Assembly (NCBI RefSeq): GCF_900090305.1
Contig: NZ_LT607751.1
Location: 4,588,001-4,652,000 of the forward strand
DNA from: Micromonospora siamensis
Lineage (GTDB): Bacteria > Actinomycetota > Actinomycetes > Mycobacteriales > Micromonosporaceae
Direction of reading: 5' to 3'
DNA length: 64,000 nt
Position 1 is the stretch's first letter, and every line of letters starts with the position of its first letter. The notes below the pieces were generated by a model, which saw only the letters and a program-made list of their open reading frames with translations, ran no database searches and had not been told where the DNA came from. This document shows, in pieces, positions 28,542 to 36,566 of this stretch. Made by a program: the position numbers and the translations under genes.

Positions 28542-29834
28542 ATGACGATCGAAGCGACCAGCGCGACAGAGTTCGGCACGCTGCTGCGGCACTTCCGTGA
28601 CCGCGCCCGGCTGACGCAGAACGAGCTCGCGGGCCTGTCGGCGGTCAGCCCTCGGACCATCAGGAACCTCGAAGCAGGCCGAGCGATGAGCCCGCGAGCC
28701 GACACGGTGCGCTTACTCGCCGACGGGCTGCGCCTGAGCGCGGAGTCCCAGGCCCGGCTGAGCCTCGCCGCCGGGCAGTCCCCTGTCGGCGCCGCGTTGG
28801 ATGCGGCACAGGGCCACCTGCCTGCCTGGGATGCCGCCCTCGACCGGGATCCGTACGGCCGCGAGCAGGACCTGCGCTCGGTGCTGGCCTGCGTGCACGC
28901 TGACGGCTCCTGCCTGGTTTCTCTGAGCGGATTCGGCGGTGTCGGCAAGTCCCGACTGGCCGCCGCGCTGGTACGAGAGGCAGAGCACACCCTTCACACT
29001 CGCTGGCTCTGGCTTCAGCCATCCGAAGCGGAGGGTGCCGCCGCGCGGTCACCGGTAGAAGCGGCCTTTGAGCAGTGGTATCGGGATCTCGCCGGCGGGC
29101 AGTCCGACGCCGCCGACACCCTCGCACGCCTGATCGGCGACCAGCAGTATCTGATCGTCGTCGACGGCGCTCACCCTGCCACCGACTCGCTCGAGTCGAA
29201 TCTTCGCGAACTGATCCGGCGCTGCCCCCGGCTGACGGTGATCGAGACGACCAGACGTCCCCTCCTGCTGGAGGGGCGTCACCTGGTGCCACTGACGCCG
29301 TTGCGGCTGCCCGCCGAGCACAGTCGGGTCGACGCGACGCTGGTCGGCCACCCCGCGATGCAGGTACTACTGCCGCTGGTACGCGCTACCCAACCCGACT
29401 TCCGGGAGTCGGAGGAGAATCTCCGGTACCTGCTGCAGCTGTGCCACTCGCTCGACGGCCTGCCGCGCGCGCTCGAGTCGGCCGCTACCTGGTTCGCCTT
29501 CTGCCCGCCGGCGATGGTGGCCGAAGCGGCCCGCGAGAATCCCCGTCCGCTGGCGGCACCCGGGCAGGACGACGCAGCGGCGGACTGGCTGAGTGAGGCG
29601 GTCGACGACGCGTTGCGGGACCTTCCTGACTCCCAGCGGTGCCTGCTGTCCGAGCTGGCGGGCCGGACCGCTCCGTGGACCATCGAGGATCTCACCGAGG
29701 GTTCCGGTCCTCCCTGCGGCGAGATCGTCGAGTCGCTGAAGAATCTGCTCGCCCTCGGCGTGATCCGGCCGTCCGACGACTCCGACGCGCGGACCTACAC
29801 CGTCCTCAACCTGCTCCGTCCCGCGCTGACCTGA
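28542..29834 (+). CDS. XRE-type HTH regulator with NB-ARC-like ATPase domain
   Basis: The 430-residue protein starts with a Cro/C1-type helix-turn-helix (about 8-65: FRDRARLTQNELAGLSAVSPRTIRNLEAGR) and continues into a STAND ATPase with P-loop GFGGVGKS (130-137), QYLIVVDGA as Walker B, and LTVIETTRRPLL as the sensor region. It ends soon after the winged-helix-like part, with no TPR or WD repeats, so it is shorter than most of its class. GAGGAG precedes the ATG by five bases. It is transcribed away from the SARP and towards the AfsR-like gene. The signal it senses is unknown. Confidence 0.85.
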   Translation: MTIEATSATEFGTLLRHFRDRARLTQNELAGLSAVSPRTIRNLEAGRAMSPRADTVRLLADGLRLSAESQARLSLAAGQSPVGAALDAAQGHLPAWDAALDRDPYGREQDLRSVLACVHADGSCLVSLSGFGGVGKSRLAAALVREAEHTLHTRWLWLQPSEAEGAAARSPVEAAFEQWYRDLAGGQSDAADTLARLIGDQQYLIVVDGAHPATDSLESNLRELIRRCPRLTVIETTRRPLLLEGRHLVPLTPLRLPAEHSRVDATLVGHPAMQVLLPLVRATQPDFRESEENLRYLLQLCHSLDGLPRALESAATWFAFCPPAMVAEAARENPRPLAAPGQDDAAADWLSEAVDDALRDLPDSQRCLLSELAGRTAPWTIEDLTEGSGPPCGEIVESLKNLLALGVIRPSDDSDARTYTVLNLLRPALT

Positions 29835-29992
29835 CCTGCGCCGCCGGGTCGATGCCACCGCTCTCGGTCCCCGGAGGTTCCCCCTTTCGGTGACCGAGGC
29901 CGACACCGGCGGTGGCCGACTCCCACCGTGCCGCCGGACCGCTCCCGATCTACCGGAGCTACCGGGCCACTACCGGGAAGCTGCCGGTCGCG

Positions 29993-32900
29993 CTACCGCA
30001 TCCGACTCTCGTCACCGGTACTCGCCGGCCGGTTGACTACGTGGCACCTCGGGCACTTCACAGCGCCGTCCACCAATCCGCTTAGGTGTGCCCGAACGAA
30101 CTCGGCGGCCATGACGCCCGGAGGGTGCAGGCTCAGTGCCTGCTGCCACAGCGTCCGCGCAGCCCGAGGCTCGCCCGCCGCCCAGAGTACGTGCGCTCGG
30201 CCCTCGACAGCGCGCACCCGCTGCGACCGGAGCCGGAACTTCTCAGCCACCGTCTCGGCCTGCTGGAAGGATGTCTCCGCCCCCGCCAGGTCCCGCGCGG
30301 ACAGCAGGGTCTCACCCATGGCGTTGAGCGCGTCGCACTCGATCTCCGGCTGTACGAGAATACGGGCCAGGCTCAAGGCGTGCCGCGCATCCTCCGTGGC
30401 ACCCTCCAGGTCGCCCAGCGACCGGGAGACGACCGACCGGAGAGAGCAAGTCCACGCCTCGGCCGTCAGGGAGCCGGCGTCCCGAGCATCGGCCACGACA
30501 CGATCGAAGATGTCGCGCGCCCGCACCTCACGACCCCGCAGGTAGTTGACCAGGCCCACGTTAAGGTCGATCAGGAGGCCGGCGCGCGTCGTGTTCACGC
30601 CTCTTCCGACCGTGGTCGCCTCGTCCAAGTGCCGCAGGGCCTCGGCGTACCGGCCCAGTTCCAGAGCGATGACGCCGAGGTTGGTCGCCGCCGCCGCGGT
30701 GAGCCACCTGTCGTCGATTGCCGCCGCAAGCTCCTTGACCTGCGCGAACGTCCGCTGCGCTTGGTACATCCGCCCGCCGCTGCGTTGCGCCATGCCCAGA
30801 TCCGCAGCCAGGTAGGCGTGCGCGCCGTGATCGCCTTCCCGGACCGCGATCCTGATCGCCTGTTCGAACAACTGTTGAGCGCGCTCGGGTTCCTTCTCCC
30901 GGTCGCGCATGACGAAGGCCATGGCGGCCATGGACATCATCTCGCCACGAGGGTCCCTACGCTCGATGGCCGCAGCCAGCGCGATCTGGAACAGCGGATA
31001 CGAGTCGGCCGCGTAGCCTCCGCGGGCCAGGAACGGCATCATCGAGCACGCGATCTTCCACGCGTGGTCGTGCCAGCCGTGCTTGGCGGCGTGTCTCGCG
31101 GCCGCGACCACACTTCGTTGATTGGCGCGGATCAGACGGATTCGCGCCAGGTCGTCGGCCGGTGTGTCGACCGCCTTCGGCCGGTGGGTGACCTCGATGT
31201 CGAACCGGAACACCCCAACGGCATCGGGGCGACTCCACGAATGCGCGGAGTAGAGGTAGTGGTCAAGGACGCGGTGGGTTGCCTTGCGCTGGGCCTCCTG
31301 ACTGTCGTGGCGGCGCAGCAGATCGAACGCGCAGTCCCGAAGCAGGCCGTGCAGCACGAACCTGTCAGCGGTGGGCTGCAGCACCAGGTTGTCCTCAAAG
31401 AGCACCTCAAGGCACTCCTCGGTCTCCTCCAGTGTCATGCCGGCGAGCGCCGCGGCGGCCGGGGCATCGAACTCCGCAGCCGGATGGAGGCTGAGCAGCC
31501 GAAACAGGCGACGCCGCGGCGGGGTCAAACGTTCGTAGGAGGCTGCCAGGCGTGATATCACGTTCTGGTCGCCGACAGCGAGGAAGCGGACGCGTTGGCG
31601 GCGCGGCCGCATCTGCTCCAGCAGGTCAGCTAGGCGCCAACTGACCCGGTCGCGGAATCGCGCGGCGGCGGTCCGCACGGCATGCGGTTGCCGGCCGCAC
31701 AGGTCGATCACTTCTTCGACGTCGGCGGAGCGGCCGTCCACCCGGTGTTCGCCGGCGATCCGTACGAACAGGTCCACCGCATCCTCACGGGGCAGGATGT
31801 CGAGTGAGAACGGCACCGCTCCGTCCAGCGCGCTGAGCCGGCGCCGGCTCGTCACCAGCACGAGCGATTCGGGCGCCCCGGGCAGCAGGTCCCTGATCTG
31901 CGCCTCGTCGGCGGCGTTGTCTAGGACGATCAGCGCGCGCTTGCCGGCCAGCCGGGTGCGCCACAGTTCACTGCGCTCGCGACGGCCGGGCGGCACCATG
32001 TCGCGGGGTACCCGGCTCTGCAACAGCAGGACATCCAACGCGTCCTCGGCCGTCATCGGGGTGGCCCCCGGCGTGAAACCGAGAAGGTCGACGAAGAACT
32101 GCCCGTCGGGATAGCGCTCGACGAGGTGATGGGCGGCCCGCACCGCGAGGGCTGTCTTGCCGATGCCCCCAACACCATCGATCGTCAGGACCCTCAACGC
32201 CGTCGTTGACGCCGTCGGCGGCGCGGTCAGCTCACGTATCTCCCGGGCGCGCCCGGTGAACTCGTTGGTGTCGCGAGGCAGGTAGTTTATGGAGGGCGTG
32301 GCTATGTCAGTCGCCGACCGCCCCGACCCGGCGAAGGTGACCGGTAACAGCGATGAGCCAGAAAGTCGCTCCACCTCACTTTGCGTATTCTGAGAGTGTC
32401 GCGCGGGTGGGCCGAAAGCCGCTGTGCGCTCTTCGGCGGACTGGCTCCGGCCGTACTCCTCGGCGCGGCCCGTCGCGTCGTGCCGGTCGCGCTGCCGAAG
32501 GATCGTCACGCTAGGGCGGACGGCTTCGGACCACGGGGCCCGAGCCGGTTGACCGGTCGACCCAGTATCGGCCGCCACGGCGGCGGACGGCATCTGCCCC
32601 AGTGTCATGAGTCGGTCGGACGCCACGGCCCGCTCCTGCTCGAGGCGGGCAGCGATGATCTGCAGCGGCGCGCTCCTCGTGAGCAGGCCAGAAAGGGCAG
32701 GCCCACGCCACAGGTCGAGTGCTGCTTGAAGATGCGCGGCAGCCGCTCGCGGGTCCCCGTTCGCCTGGCATTGATCCGCAGCGGCGACATTCGCGCGGAA
32801 TTGATAGGTGTCGACCGCCATCTCTGGCACGTGGATGGTGTAGCCGGTCCCCGACCTGACCAGACTTACACTGCCGAGATCAACGAACGCGCGGCGCAGA

Positions 32901-33142
32901 CCGTTGACAGCGTTGTACACCTGCTGACGAGCCGACCGGGGAGGCTGCTCCCACAGCGCCTCGACGATGAGGTCATCCGGCACCGCACTTCCGACGTCTG
33001 ACAGAAGGATCGCCAGCAGTCGAGCCTGACGCACTCCGCCCAGTTTGAGCGGTACACCGGCGGCCTCGACCGTCACGGTCCCCAACAGGAAGAACCGCAC
33101 GGTCTGCCCGACGGCGCGCCCTGAGGCTTCCGCCGATCCCAA
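29993..33142 (-). CDS. AfsR-like SARP-NB-ARC-TPR regulator
   Basis: This protein of about 1049 residues has the full AfsR layout: a winged-helix DNA-binding domain (about 15-95), a shortened activation domain, a Gln/Ser-rich linker, an NB-ARC ATPase with DGVGGIGKTAL and RALIVLDNAADE, and a long TPR array (about residue 660 to 1010). It ends with a small CPRCH element that could bind metal. The frame begins with TTG at 33142, preceded by a G-run. A GTG 15 codons in (TVRFFLLG) is an alternative start, with no clear ribosome site. It is convergent with the XRE gene. It may be a second, more global input for the NRPS cluster; the target is not visible. Confidence 0.88.
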   Translation of the reverse strand: MGSAEASGRAVGQTVRFFLLGTVTVEAAGVPLKLGGVRQARLLAILLSDVGSAVPDDLIVEALWEQPPRSARQQVYNAVNGLRRAFVDLGSVSLVRSGTGYTIHVPEMAVDTYQFRANVAAADQCQANGDPRAAAAHLQAALDLWRGPALSGLLTRSAPLQIIAARLEQERAVASDRLMTLGQMPSAAVAADTGSTGQPARAPWSEAVRPSVTILRQRDRHDATGRAEEYGRSQSAEERTAAFGPPARHSQNTQSEVERLSGSSLLPVTFAGSGRSATDIATPSINYLPRDTNEFTGRAREIRELTAPPTASTTALRVLTIDGVGGIGKTALAVRAAHHLVERYPDGQFFVDLLGFTPGATPMTAEDALDVLLLQSRVPRDMVPPGRRERSELWRTRLAGKRALIVLDNAADEAQIRDLLPGAPESLVLVTSRRRLSALDGAVPFSLDILPREDAVDLFVRIAGEHRVDGRSADVEEVIDLCGRQPHAVRTAAARFRDRVSWRLADLLEQMRPRRQRVRFLAVGDQNVISRLAASYERLTPPRRRLFRLLSLHPAAEFDAPAAAALAGMTLEETEECLEVLFEDNLVLQPTADRFVLHGLLRDCAFDLLRRHDSQEAQRKATHRVLDHYLYSAHSWSRPDAVGVFRFDIEVTHRPKAVDTPADDLARIRLIRANQRSVVAAARHAAKHGWHDHAWKIACSMMPFLARGGYAADSYPLFQIALAAAIERRDPRGEMMSMAAMAFVMRDREKEPERAQQLFEQAIRIAVREGDHGAHAYLAADLGMAQRSGGRMYQAQRTFAQVKELAAAIDDRWLTAAAATNLGVIALELGRYAEALRHLDEATTVGRGVNTTRAGLLIDLNVGLVNYLRGREVRARDIFDRVVADARDAGSLTAEAWTCSLRSVVSRSLGDLEGATEDARHALSLARILVQPEIECDALNAMGETLLSARDLAGAETSFQQAETVAEKFRLRSQRVRAVEGRAHVLWAAGEPRAARTLWQQALSLHPPGVMAAEFVRAHLSGLVDGAVKCPRCHVVNRPASTGDESRMR

Positions 33143-33239
33143 CTGGCCCCCCGTCCTCGGGGCAGACCACCCCGCCCTTCTTACCCATTGTGATCAAGTC
33201 TTACCACATAGTCGCACCCATCGCCGGGCGTCGAATCAC

Positions 33240-33510
33240 TCCTGCTCTACACAGCCCGTGAAGGCAAGCACGGCCGCATGGAGAGCCGGCCGTGGGCGCA
33301 GGCACTGGTCGACGTGTCCGACGCCGAGGCCAGCGCCGGCGCCGCCGCAGGCCTGCTTGCTTGCGACCTGCGGGTTGGAACGTCTGCAGGAGCTCGACCA
33401 GTAGCCGCTCGCGCCTTTGCCGAAGGGTCCGGTGACCGTAGCCAGATGCAGCTCAACGCCACAGTCATGCAGCGCGGCCTCCATGCCGCCCAGCCATGCA
33501 AAATCTGAGT
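33240..33510 (-). pseudogene. Possible degenerate STAS (SulP-type) domain remnant
   Basis: The minus-strand frame reads AWLGGMEAALHDCGVELHLATVTGPF, which resembles the core of a STAS domain at the C-terminus of sulfate permeases (a short helix, then GVELxLAxVxGPVRD). After a stretch with no similarity it returns to a HVDQCLRPRPALHAAVLAF end that looks like the final helix. There is no start or transporter part nearby, so it would be a decayed fragment. The region 33143-33770 otherwise holds only a small hairpin (GCCGGGCA / TGCCCGGC, 33544-33565). Confidence 0.3.
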
Positions 33511-33770
33511 CAGGCCGGGCCGCCCTATTGCGGCCGGACAAGTGCCGGGCAGGGACATGCCCGGCTTGGCCAATTGTCGATGTCTATCTTCCGAGCTACG
33601 GTTGAGAGCACGGTGGCCCCGCGCCGCCGGATTCTCCTGTCGCCCGCCGGCCCACGCCTGGCACTGGGGACACCGAGGGACATGGCGTTGATCGTCACGC
33701 GGGTGCGGTAGCTCCGGCACATCCCCTGTCGCCGGCGGTCGCGTGGGGTCCGCCGGAGGATGGATTGATT

Positions 33771-34373
33771 GTGAGCACGGACAACCGGGCCAAGAAGCTG
33801 GCCAAGCAGGAAGGCATCGCTTATGCCACCGCGCTGCGTCTCACCCGCGATCAGCAAGACGACGAGCGAAAGCGGAAGGCCCACGCGGAGATGGAGGCGC
33901 TGTTCCCTTCGCTGGACAGTCTGCTGCCGGAAGCGGTGAGCAGCGCATGTCGCACGATGGCGGGCAACAGCATCGGGCGCTATGTCGGGAAGAACAGCGA
34001 GAACTGGACCGCCGGGCTGACCTTCGACGACGTCGACCTTCCCACGGACATCCTGCGCGAGATGGTGATCGACGTGGTCACGCCCGACCTCGACACGATC
34101 AACTGGCATGTGGACGACGACCCCGACGAGCAATACCCCGGCTCGGTCGAGGCCGTAACCGAGGTGACATTCACCGGTTGGGGCAGACTGGCCGCTGTTG
34201 CTGGGCGGCACGACCTGCGGTTGGTCGACCCGGACGTGGACGGCAACGCCGAAGTTACCTTCACGAGCCGCGTGCGACTGGAGTGGCACTTCGTCTACCA
34301 CCCGGGGATGAACTATCTCGACCTGCTGTACGCGGGCGCGTCCGAGCTGATGCCGACCAACCCGCACTACTAG
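33771..34373 (+). CDS. Hypothetical protein, about 200 aa
   Basis: I do not recognise the family. The first 40 residues are charged and helical (AKKLAKQEGIAYATALRLTRDQQDDERKRKAHAEMEALF), reminiscent of short regions that help bind nucleic acid or partner proteins. The rest is an acidic α/β domain with alternating strands (EVTFTGWGRLAAV, EVTFTSRVRLEWHFVY). GGAGGA lies at 33755-33760; the GTG at 33771 has a ten-base spacing, while the TTG at 33765 would be only four bases away. It is isolated between decayed sequence and an IS remnant, which is typical of accessory cargo. No function can be proposed. Confidence 0.65.
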   Translation: MSTDNRAKKLAKQEGIAYATALRLTRDQQDDERKRKAHAEMEALFPSLDSLLPEAVSSACRTMAGNSIGRYVGKNSENWTAGLTFDDVDLPTDILREMVIDVVTPDLDTINWHVDDDPDEQYPGSVEAVTEVTFTGWGRLAAVAGRHDLRLVDPDVDGNAEVTFTSRVRLEWHFVYHPGMNYLDLLYAGASELMPTNPHY

Positions 34374-34457
34374 GTACGGGCTAGGTGTGCTGTCCGGGGA
34401 GGTTGGTTGAGGTTGTGTGACGACACGGTTTGATGTCGTAGGTAGGTGAAGGCCTGC

Positions 34458-34496
34458 GGTTGTGGAGTGGAGCTGTCGAGGAACCGCTCCACAACC
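34458..34496. other. Inverted repeat upstream of the IS481-type remnant
   Basis: Perfect 10-bp arms GGTTGTGGAG and CTCCACAACC with a 19-base spacer stand just before the remnant transposase start, in sequence that resembles the left part of IS481-family elements. The arms may fold in the transposase leader; they are not the element's terminal repeats as far as I can tell. Confidence 0.5.
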
Positions 34497-34507
34497 AGGA
34501 GGCCTTC

Positions 34508-34675
34508 ATGTCCCACGCTAATGCTGCTTTGACTCCTCGCGCACGTCTGCGCCTGGCGCGTCTGATCGTGGATGAGGACTGGTCAGTCGCCGCGACGCTG
34601 AATCTCAACAAAGCCGAGTACCATCTCGGCGAGATGTTGGGAGAGCACGCGCACCGCCGGCCCGTGCGGGGATAA
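34508..34675 (+). pseudogene. Truncated IS481-family transposase (N-terminal fragment)
   Basis: The first 28 residues (from MSHANAALTPRARLRLAR to VDEDWSVAA) match the characteristic start of IS481-family transposases, which normally continue into a helix-turn-helix and a DDE integrase core over about 320 residues. Here the match breaks off near 34590 and an unrelated tail of 25 residues follows to a stop. The CCAGGAGGCCTTC leader before the ATG is also typical of these elements. This is a dead left end of an insertion sequence. Confidence 0.6.
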
Positions 34676-34843
34676 GCCGCTAACCGCGCGTCACGCATTG
34701 TCCCCGTCGGTCGAGCGGATGCTCGGTATGCCAACACAGTGCACAGACCGACTGCCACCGACTCCAGCCCGACAGTCCTTCGACCAGCGCCAGCGGACTG
34801 CTTGTCCGACTCGACCGCGAAGATCCTTCGTAGAAATATCGGC

Positions 34844-36244
34844 GTGTCGGACAACCAGCGTGACGATCTCGAGGATCCCCTGACTCGATGGCTCAACGGG
34901 CAGTCGCAGGCCAACCCGCAACTGCCTACCGAACGGCGACGTGGTCTGCGGTTTGCGTTCTACGGTCGGATGTCGACCGTCGAGCACCAGGATCGGGTGA
35001 CCTCCCGGCACTGGCAACGCGACTGCGCCACAGACCTCGTCGCCGCTCACGGGGTGATCGTCGCCGAGTACTTCGATGTCGGCTGCTCTCGCCGCCGCGG
35101 TTGGCGGCAGCGCCCGCAGGCCGCTGCGCTGCTGGCCGCGCTCGACGATCCGGATCGCGGGTTCGACGCAATTGTGGTCGGCGAGTACGAGCGGGCGTTC
35201 TCCGCTAATCAGCTGCAGCACCTGGCGCCGGTGCTCGAACAGCACGGCGTGCAGCTGTGGCTGCCCGAAACGGACGGGCCTGTCGATTACCACGACCCGG
35301 CCCATCAGGCGCTGATCATGATGCTGGGCGCCCAGTCGAAACGTGAGGTGCAGCGCGCCCGGTTCCGGGTCGTCACGGCGATGCGGGTCCAAGCGCGGGA
35401 GCAGGGACGGTATCTCGGAGGCCGGCCGCCCTACGGCTACCGACTCACCGACGCCGGCCCTCATCCGAACGCCGCCCAGGCGCGCTGGGGTCGCCGGCTT
35501 CAACGCCTCGAACCGGATCCGGCTACGGCCGTACACGTGCGGTGGATGTTCGCCCAACGCCTCGATGGCCAGAGTCTCGCCAGCATGGCGCGCGCCCTGA
35601 ACGACGCCGGCATACCGTGCCCGTCGGGCATCGATCCCGACCGCAATTCACACCGCAGGGGCGACCGGTGGACCCTACGAACAGTCGCGGCGATCCTCGC
35701 CAACCCTCGCTACACGGGCCGGCAGGTCTGGAACCGGCAACCCGCGCACAACCACACCGATGCCAGCCGCTCGGAGCGAGAACCCATCCGGCGGAACCCG
35801 ACCGCGGACTGGGTGGTCTCCACGCAACAGGCCCACACCGCGCTGGTCAGTGAACAGGACTTCGTCGCGGTCCAGATTATCCGCTCCCACCGCAGCGCCC
35901 ACGACGGCACCACCCGCCGCTACCTGTTCACCGGCCTACTGCGCTGCGGACCCTGCGGACGACGATTGGAATCTCACTGGATCAATCAACGCCCCGGCTA
36001 CCGATGCCGCCACGGCCACACCAGGACCCGACAGCCCACCAACCCCCGACGCAAGATCCTCTACCTCAGAGAAGACCACATCATCGCCCGACTCGCCGAC
36101 CATCCCCGCCTCCCCAGCGGGATCCAGACCCCACATGACCTGGTCGCACTCCTACACAGGAGGAAGATCACCATCATCTGCGACCAGGAGCATTGCACAC
36201 CAACCACAGAAAGATCCGCGCAGGCCAACCTGCGCGGATCATGA
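34844..36244 (+). CDS. Large serine recombinase / site-specific integrase
   Basis: This 466-residue serine integrase has a resolvase catalytic domain with RFAFYGRMSTVEHQD (catalytic Ser44), followed by FDAIVVGEYERAF, a QSKREVQRAR segment and the long-recombinase recombinase domain (GRPPYGYRL, RWTLRTVAAILANPRYTGRQVWNR). A zinc-ribbon-like part follows (LLRCGPCGRRLESHW...YRCRHGH). The frame is open upstream to 34739, but recognisable sequence starts near the GTG at 34844; I see no ribosome site there. The 3' end folds into a terminator, and 19 bases later comes the 3' end of tRNA-Leu. That is typical of an integrated mobile element whose integrase lies next to its attachment site. The matching far attachment site was not found in the window. 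Confidence 0.88.
   Translation: MSDNQRDDLEDPLTRWLNGQSQANPQLPTERRRGLRFAFYGRMSTVEHQDRVTSRHWQRDCATDLVAAHGVIVAEYFDVGCSRRRGWRQRPQAAALLAALDDPDRGFDAIVVGEYERAFSANQLQHLAPVLEQHGVQLWLPETDGPVDYHDPAHQALIMMLGAQSKREVQRARFRVVTAMRVQAREQGRYLGGRPPYGYRLTDAGPHPNAAQARWGRRLQRLEPDPATAVHVRWMFAQRLDGQSLASMARALNDAGIPCPSGIDPDRNSHRRGDRWTLRTVAAILANPRYTGRQVWNRQPAHNHTDASRSEREPIRRNPTADWVVSTQQAHTALVSEQDFVAVQIIRSHRSAHDGTTRRYLFTGLLRCGPCGRRLESHWINQRPGYRCRHGHTRTRQPTNPRRKILYLREDHIIARLADHPRLPSGIQTPHDLVALLHRRKITIICDQEHCTPTTERSAQANLRGS
36213..36240 (+). terminator. Stem-loop terminator overlapping the integrase 3' end
   Basis: A perfect 12-bp stem (GATCCGCGCAGG / CCTGCGCGGATC) with loop CCAA ends one base before the TGA of the serine recombinase. 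The stem is therefore coding as well as structural. Confidence 0.7.
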
Positions 36245-36263
36245 TCAATATGTGGTAATGATG

Positions 36264-36347
36264 TGTCCGAGGGGGGACTTGAACCCCCACGCCCTATACG
36301 GGCACTAGCACCTCAAGCTAGCGCGTCTGCCATTCCGCCACCCGGAC
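36264..36347 (-). tRNA. tRNA-Leu (anticodon GAG)
   Basis: This is an 84-base class II tRNA on the minus strand. The acceptor stem is GTCCGGG paired with CTCGGAC (one G-T pair) plus discriminator A. The D-arm starts TGGCGGAATGGCAGACGC, the anticodon stem is CTAGC/GCTAG with loop TTGAGGT (anticodon GAG), a long variable arm follows, and the T-loop is GGTTCAAGTCC. CCA is not encoded. It reads CUC/CUU leucine codons. Confidence 0.97.
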
Positions 36348-36566
36348 CTGCTCGTCCAGCCTACCCTGTCGGCCGCAGCGGTTTCGCACCCCGTCGGCCG
36401 GCCCGGCGGGCCGCACGGGGCATTACTTTACACGGCAGATCTGGATCATGCACATCGCCGTACCGCCACCCGGTGGCGACACCGTTTCCGCAGCTCAGAG
36501 CCGTGGTGACATCGACAGCTGCGACCCGCCGGCTGGTCGACGGTTCAGCCGGGTGGCGCCTGGGCG

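Noticed and set aside
29835..29992. Terminator between the XRE and AfsR-like genes
   Set aside because: Only short, imperfect arms (CTCGGTC / GACCGAG, 7 bp) with a long loop were found, too weak to annotate.
33204..36258. TTACCACATA near 33204 and its inverse (TATGTGGTAA) near 36250 as attachment sites
   Set aside because: They are only ten bases and inverted; attL and attR should be direct repeats. Chance is a sufficient explanation.
36264..36347. A second copy of the tRNA-Leu 3' end to the left as the far attachment site
   Set aside because: I scanned by eye for the CTTGAACCCCC stretch and did not see it in the window; an element border on the left cannot be claimed.
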